A DNA stretch of 64,000 bases from Bathymodiolus brooksi. Its lineage: Eukaryota; Mollusca; Bivalvia; Mytilida; Modiolidae. Position 1 is the first letter of the stretch, and the number at the start of each line of letters is the position of its first letter. The stretch lies in the NCBI GenBank assembly GCA_963680875.1, contig OY804582.1, positions 56,934,646 through 56,998,645 of the forward strand, written 5' to 3'. Below are positions 57,798 to 64,000 of this stretch, in pieces. The notes beneath the pieces were generated by a model. It had not been told where the DNA came from. It saw only the letters and a list, made by a program, of their open reading frames with translations, and did not search any database. Made by a program: the position numbers and the translations under genes.

Positions 57798-59270
57798 GTT
57801 GTATCAAATCTGAAAAAAATATAAATAATTAAGTAAGTAAGGATATGGATATAAATGAACATGAATATGACAGACAATCATACATTACACTTAGACATAA
57901 ATTAAAGTAACAGCGACTTCATTGCTGTTCTACATTTCAAAGTCACAGTAGGGGTTTCAATAGTGAACATAACACATACCCTAAAATGAGAGTGAAACGG
58001 CACCTATCCTGCATTTGAGTGGTACTCTACTTCTGTCGACGAACTTCTGGGCGTCTTTATCGTTTATGAGGTATGATTAAATAATAAGAGTGAAGATCAA
58101 AACAACGTGAAATAAACACAACAATGGCAGACTGAGACAACACGAAACGTAAAATTAACGAATGCTTCGGAAGGGTTAGCAGTTGCTTCCCCATTAGTGG
58201 TACTAAGAAATAAAGCTAATAGTAACAATTAAAATACATGTTAGAGTGGTTTGTAAAATAACTTTAAGAGCAAGTTATTTTATGACTCAAAATATAATAT
58301 ATCTATAGTTTCTTGTCCATTTCATATTAATATTTAATGCCTACAAGACATTTATTTTTTGTTATTTATTTGTGAAACAGAAGTGTTTTATTGAAACCAG
58401 TCCTACCATATTGAACATTGGTATTTTAAAAAAAGCTGATCTGTAACTTGGATTAATTTATCTGAGCAATTTATGTCATACATTGAACCCCCCCCCCCCC
58501 CCCCCACACACACAGAGATGAGCATATGTTTAATGTCTACAACATACCTTATACAGTAATCTGTCTATTTTATAATCACTCCTCTGTTATTTGGAATGAT
58601 TATGTTTTTACCACAACGTAGATACGTGGACATAATATAAACCATTTCTCACTAATAATATAGCCTGTATTAATAGTTGTACAAAGCCTTTTATTATTAC
58701 AAAGTCACATATCAATCAATTGAAAAAGTAAACATGATACTTTTCGATAAAGCTATGTTAAATCAAAACAAATGAATACATTTTAAATTATTCAATTAGA
58801 TCAAAGGGAATTTGCACAGCATTCAACATTATAATTAATTATCTTATTGCCACGAGATCTGTGTTGAAACTAGCAATATTTTCTTTTCAGATTGATCAAA
58901 GTATCTTCTTTGTTTAACAGTGGATTTAACGCACTTTAGTACTACTAATTGATCTAAACTGAAGTCAAACATCGCATATTCAGATTCAATGCAGAATTTC
59001 AGTTGTTTATTTTTCTGGATATATTGGGACTATAATGGGTCTGTTTGTAAATGTTCCTTTGTGTACAAATTACACAGGACGGTATGTCAACAACTCTAAG
59101 GTGAACCCTGAACTAGTGACCGTAAGTACATATCGAGTACACCTTCAGAGAATGATAGCACTGTTCTAAAAATAGACTAGAGACATTGATCTTACCATTA
59201 TCAGCACATTGTACAACCATGAGTAAAACCTGACTAAAAGGATCAATGATTTCAAAACAAAATGAAAAAA
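57798..59270. other. Region upstream of the receptor gene; nothing further recognised
   Basis: AT-rich. A weak minus-strand match to the 'tagtggagcagga' repeat lies near 58140..58200, and a poly-C/(CA)n run at 58490..58514. The receptor promoter should lie in the first part, but no core element can be assigned. Confidence 0.5.
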
Positions 59271-59350
59271 TAAAAAATACCAAACCGTTAGAGCAATTCT
59301 CAATTGTAATCAGAAAATCGTGGAAACAGAAGCAAAATCGACATCCGTGA
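59271..59350. repeat. Isolated satellite-related element before the 32-bp array
   Basis: ATACCAAACCGTTAGAGCAA, TTCTCAATTGTAATC, AACAGAAGCAAAATCGACAT. Resembles 54345..54415 and may be the source-type element for the array. Confidence 0.5.
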
Positions 59351-59654
59351 CACAGTTATGCTAACTTTGAAGATAACATCTCAGAAATGAAAAGTGTTCG
59401 AGAAGATTTCTACAAAAATAGACGATGAATTGAAAGAGAAAATAAAGGAGGTAAAAACAGAGGTAAAGAAACAAGAAGGAACTTAATGATCTGATATCCC
59501 AAATCATCAAATTAGAACAAACAGTTTTCAGATTAGGAGAAGTGGGTATTGCAATATATTTATTATCAAGAATCTAGAATACAACGAATGTTATTGCGAG
59601 ATTGCTTAGACTCAGCAATTGTAACCATAGAAACGCTGTCTGAAAATAAAATGA

Positions 59655-61392
59655 AAAATATAATACCACATTGTCAGAACAGTTCTAAAATCAAATACCA
59701 CATTGTCAGAACAGTTCTAAAATCAAATACCACATTGTCAGAACAGTTCTAAAATCTAATACCACATTGTCAGAACAGTTCTAAAATCTAACACCACATT
59801 GTCAGAACAGTTCTAAAATCAAATACCACATTGTCAGAACAGTTCTAAAATCTAACATCACATTGTCAGAACAGTTCTAAATTATAATACCACATTGTCA
59901 GAACAGTTCTAAAATCAAATACCACATTGTCAGAACAGTTCTAAATTATAATACCACATTGTCAGAACAGTTCTAAAATCAAATACCACATTGTCAGAAC
60001 AGTTCTAAAATCAAATACCACATTGTCAGAACAGTTCTAAAATCAAATACCACATTGTCAGAACAGTTCTAAAATCTAACACCACATTGTCAGAACAGTT
60101 CTAAAATCAAATACCACATTGTCAGAACAGTTCTAAATTATAATACCACATTGTCAGAACAGTTCTAAAATCTAACACCACATTGTCAGAACAGTTCTAA
60201 AATCAAATACCACATTGTCAGAACAGTGCTAAATTATAATACCACATTGTCAGAACAGTTCTAAAATCTAACACCACATTGTCAGAACAATTCTAAAATC
60301 AAATACCACATTGTCAGAACAGTGCTAAATTATAATACCACATTATCAGAACAGTTCTAAAATCAAATACCACATTGTCAGAACAGTTCTAAAATCAAAT
60401 ACCACATTGTCAGAACAGTTCTAAAATCAAATACCACATTGTCAGAACAGTTCTAAAATCTAATACCACATTGTCAGAACAGTTCTAAAATCTAACACCA
60501 CATTGTCAGAACAGTTCTAAAATCAAATACCACATTGTCAGAACAGTTCTAAATTATAATACCACATTGTCAGAACAGTTCTAAAATCTAACACCACATT
60601 GTCAGAACAGTTCTAAAATCAAATACCACATTGTCAGAACAGTGCTAAATTATAATACCACATTGTCAGAACAGTTCTAAAATCAAATACCACATTGTCA
60701 GAACAGTTCTAAAATCTAATACCACATTGTCAGAACAGTTCTAAAATCAAATACCACATTGTCAGAACAGTTCTAAAATCAAATACCACATTGTCAGAAC
60801 AGTTCTAAAATCAAATACCACATTGTCAGAACAGTTCTAAAATCTAATACCACATTGTCAGAACAGTTCTAAAATCAAATACCACATTGTCAGAACAGTT
60901 CTAAATTATAATACCACATTGTCAGAACAGTTCTAAATTATAATACCACATTGTCAGAACAGTTCTAAAATCTAATACCACATTGTCAGAACAGCTCTAA
61001 AATCAAATACCACATTGTCAGAACAGTTCTAAATTATAATACCACATTGTCAGAACAGTTCTGAATTATAATACCACATTGTCAGAACAGTTCTAAAATC
61101 TAACACCACATTGTCAGAACAGTTCTAAAATCTAATACCACATAGTCAGAACAATTCTAAAATCTAACACCACATTGTCAGAACAATTCTAAAATCAAAT
61201 ACCACATTGTCAGAACAGTTCTAAAATCAAATACCACATTGTCAGAACAGTTCTAAAATCTAATACCACATTGTCAGAACAGTTCTAAAATCTAATACCA
61301 CATTGTCAGAACAGTTCTAAAATCTAATACCACATTGTCAGAACAGCTCTAAAATCTAATACCACATTGCCAGAACAGTTCTAAAATCTAAT
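59655..61392. repeat. 32-bp satellite array (~54 units)
   Basis: Each unit is CACATTGTCAGAACAGTTCT then AAAATCAAATAC, with variant linkers AAAATCTAATAC, AAAATCTAACAC and AAATTATAATAC. The three linker types alternate in recurring short blocks. AGAACAGTTCT is an inverted repeat around one base. The array ends AAAATCTAATCGAAAATGAA. No coding potential. Confidence 0.96.
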
Positions 61393-61454
61393 CGAAAATG
61401 AATACTCCGAACAATCATGTACATGAAAGCCCATTTTCATGGTTTTGTACAAGT

Positions 61455-61560
61455 AATTTCGATTTTGAGCGTACCTGATGAAGGTTATTTTGAGCGTACC
61501 TGATGAAGGTTATTCCAGAAACGTGTTGTGCGCACTATATTTAATATCTACGTTTTATTC
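61455..61560 (+). repeat. Hammerhead-like dispersed motif, plus copy
   Basis: TTTTGAGCGTACCTGATGAA, GGTTATTCCAGAAACGTGTT, GTGCGCACTA, then ATATCTACGTTTTATT. Preceded by a partial tandem copy (61464..61492). GAGCGTAC and GTGCGCAC can pair over six positions (one G-U) around CTGATGA, GAAA and the GTT site. Same motif as the 43-bp array. Confidence 0.75.
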
Positions 61561-61899
61561 CATCTTAGTGAAATGATGAGGCCATACACATATTTTCAAC
61601 CTTCACATATAACTTAGTGAGCAGAGTTCTTGTATTATACAATATATTTAATCTACCTGAAACAGAAGTTGTCATAAGTTTCATATTAGTTCTGTAAAGG
61701 CGAGCCGATAAAATTAACCATCATGTAAATATTAGACAGTACACAACAAGGCTATCGAAAGGCATAAAAGGGAAACAATAGTCAACTTTGAACCAAAAGT
61801 CGAATAGCCAATACCATCTTTGGTCATATGTGCACAAGTGACAGATTGGAACCCTAGACTCAATAGATTAGTACTTAGACGACGATGACGCTGTGAGTA

Positions 61900-61985
61900 A
61901 TAAAAACGTAAATATCTAAGTTAGTGCGCACGACGCGTTTCTGTGATAACCTTCATTAGGTACGCTCAAAGTCGAAACGTATGAT
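61900..61985 (-). repeat. Hammerhead-like dispersed motif, minus copy
   Basis: On the minus strand: GACTTTGAGCGTACCTAATG, AAGGTTATCACAGAAACGCG, TCGTGCGCACTAACTTAG, ATATTTACGTTTTATT. Inverted partner of 61455..61560. CTAATGA replaces CTGATGA, which would inactivate a ribozyme core. Confidence 0.75.
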
Positions 61986-63295
61986 TTGTGAAATATAAAT
62001 TCCATGCGTGGAAGCAATTGGTATATAACTATCAAGGTGTGGCAAAATTGAAGTCGTCTCTTTTGTCATTAGTGTCATATTTGAGGTAAATGTCGAGCCA
62101 TGAGGTAGAGGAAGCAGTTTCTGCTGTTTCTTTTATCTCAAGTTCTTTGGCAGTAATCCCATTGACAAATGACAGTCTAATTCAAATTAGATCTTTAATT
62201 TCACCCCTTTTTTAATATCTTGCGTCTAAAAGTGAAGCCAAACGCTGAAAGGGTAACTTTCAGATAACCTTAAAACAGATAAATGAAATTACACCCGTTC
62301 CTTGATTTCATTAGATCTTAATGTCGGCGTCTCATATGAAAATTGGGAGCAGTTAAAGATTTTGTTTTAATTAGACTGAGCAGGTACACGTAGTTAACCT
62401 AATGGTTGTATAATTGGACGAACCAGATACACAACTCTCTCTTAGAACGGGACCTGAAGGAGTGCATCGTGTTTGGGTATTGGGAATCCTCCTTACACAT
62501 AACACATAGCATATAATAACCCCTAATAAATAACAGCAAAACCTTTATGAAAAGAAAAACGCAATGTTGGTCAAGAATTCCACCAATATCAACAAAACGA
62601 GCAATCACCTATAATCTTAACTCACTGAACACAAAAATGAGGGACAAGGACATGTTTTCTGTTCTGTTTTATTTTAGTTCCGCTTCAAGATATTTAAGGT
62701 TTGTTTATATATTTATCATTACATTTTTCATTTTTGTATTCAAATTCCAACACTTACGTAACCAGAATAAATATCCCCTACCTTGGTCGAATAATAGACT
62801 TGTAAATCTCCTCAGACACAGGTGATCTGTATTCGTCTTTAAATGTTCATTCAGTTTTACCTAAAATCAAATACAAATCTTTGTCGAGGTTGTTGACTTT
62901 ACAAGATATAGCATTTTAGGTCCACATAACACTAATGGAACTTACGGTAGTAAAACTCTTAAGGACATACCCAACTTCATAGTAGACACGTAGAAACCGT
63001 GGATATTCAATACACAGTTAGTAGGCCCCTGTATTTTAACCCACCGTCAGTAAGCCTCTTGTATTTTAGTGCACGGTCAATAGGCCTCCAACATTTTTAA
63101 TCCACGGTCAGTAGGCTTCTTGTATTTTTAACGCACAGTTAGTAGTAGAGTTACATGATTGGGTACTCGGTAATATATATTCGTTACACAGTTCGTTATT
63201 TGAAATTTACTGACACTCCATATATCGTATTAGGTCACTACATAGCACACCGTGTAACTTATAATATCATTCAATCTGTCTGAAGTGTAGTAATT
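61986..63295. other. Intergenic, no gene recognised
   Basis: Short open frames only (e.g. 62547..62825, plus, with a hydrophobic C-terminal stretch) without recognisable domains. Around 63000..63150 a short phrase (CAGTNAGTAGGCCTCTTGTA-like, then TTTTAACNCACNGT) recurs about four times. Confidence 0.5.
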
Positions 63296-63299
63296 CAAT

Positions 63300-63830
<531 letters not shown>

Positions 63831-64000
63831 ATGTTCATTACCAATTGCTTAATTCCTGAAATATTCCAATGACATGCTGACTAAATTAAATCTGTAGCCA
63901 CGAGATTCATATATTGCATAGGAACGAAATTATCAGTCTTAAATCCAAATACATATACTTTAAACTTTCCAGTTGATATCTCGTTGATCCCATTATTTCC

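Noticed and set aside
59655..61392. 32-bp repeats as a CRISPR array
   Set aside because: No spacers; eukaryotic satellite.
63880..64000. Minus-strand frame at the right edge (GKFKVYVFGFKTDNF-like), perhaps an exon of a second receptor
   Set aside because: Only ~39 codons before the window edge; similarity to the receptor's strand 1 is too weak to support a call.

Overview
This is a eukaryotic nuclear window, most likely from a bivalve mollusc. The evidence is two intron-rich animal genes with GT-AG introns, very AT-rich intergenic DNA, abundant short tRNA-derived SINEs, MITEs, large satellite arrays and repeat families I recognise as typical of bivalve genomes. The species cannot be fixed from the sequence alone.

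Two protein-coding genes can be reconstructed completely, with every exon phase matching, and they converge tail to tail. (1) 15181..33209, plus strand: cyclophilin 40 (PPID), 11 exons, 367 codons, an N-terminal peptidyl-prolyl isomerase domain plus a C-terminal TPR domain that binds Hsp90. Intron 6 uses a GC-AG splice donor. (2) 39652..57797, minus strand: an anion-selective Cys-loop receptor of the glycine-receptor-like group, 9 exons, 408 codons, with signal peptide, Cys-loop, second disulphide, PAR selectivity motif and four membrane segments.

Repeat layout: 1..3865 and 6136..8571 are 39/40-bp satellite arrays, each followed by a copy of the same ~2.2-kb flank (3866..6130 and 8917..11126), so array plus flank was tandemly duplicated. 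11127..15180 is AT-rich with no recognised gene. PPID introns carry SINEs, several terminal-inverted-repeat elements, a dead LINE fragment and a minisatellite. 33210..39651 holds SINE pieces, a MITE and a 2.5-kb element made of nested tandem units. Receptor intron 7 contains a 3.8-kb array of a 43-bp unit resembling a hammerhead-ribozyme core; intron 6 contains a minisatellite that resembles a tRNA-like SINE head, and a ~165-bp-arm palindrome. Upstream of the receptor lie a 32-bp satellite (59655..61392), an inverted pair of the same hammerhead-like motif (61460..61985), and a long AATC microsatellite.

The most interesting local structure is receptor exon 4 (68 bp). It sits between two SINEs in opposite orientation. 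One of them landed on the exon's 5' splice site, and its 13-bp target-site duplication created a second copy of that splice donor.
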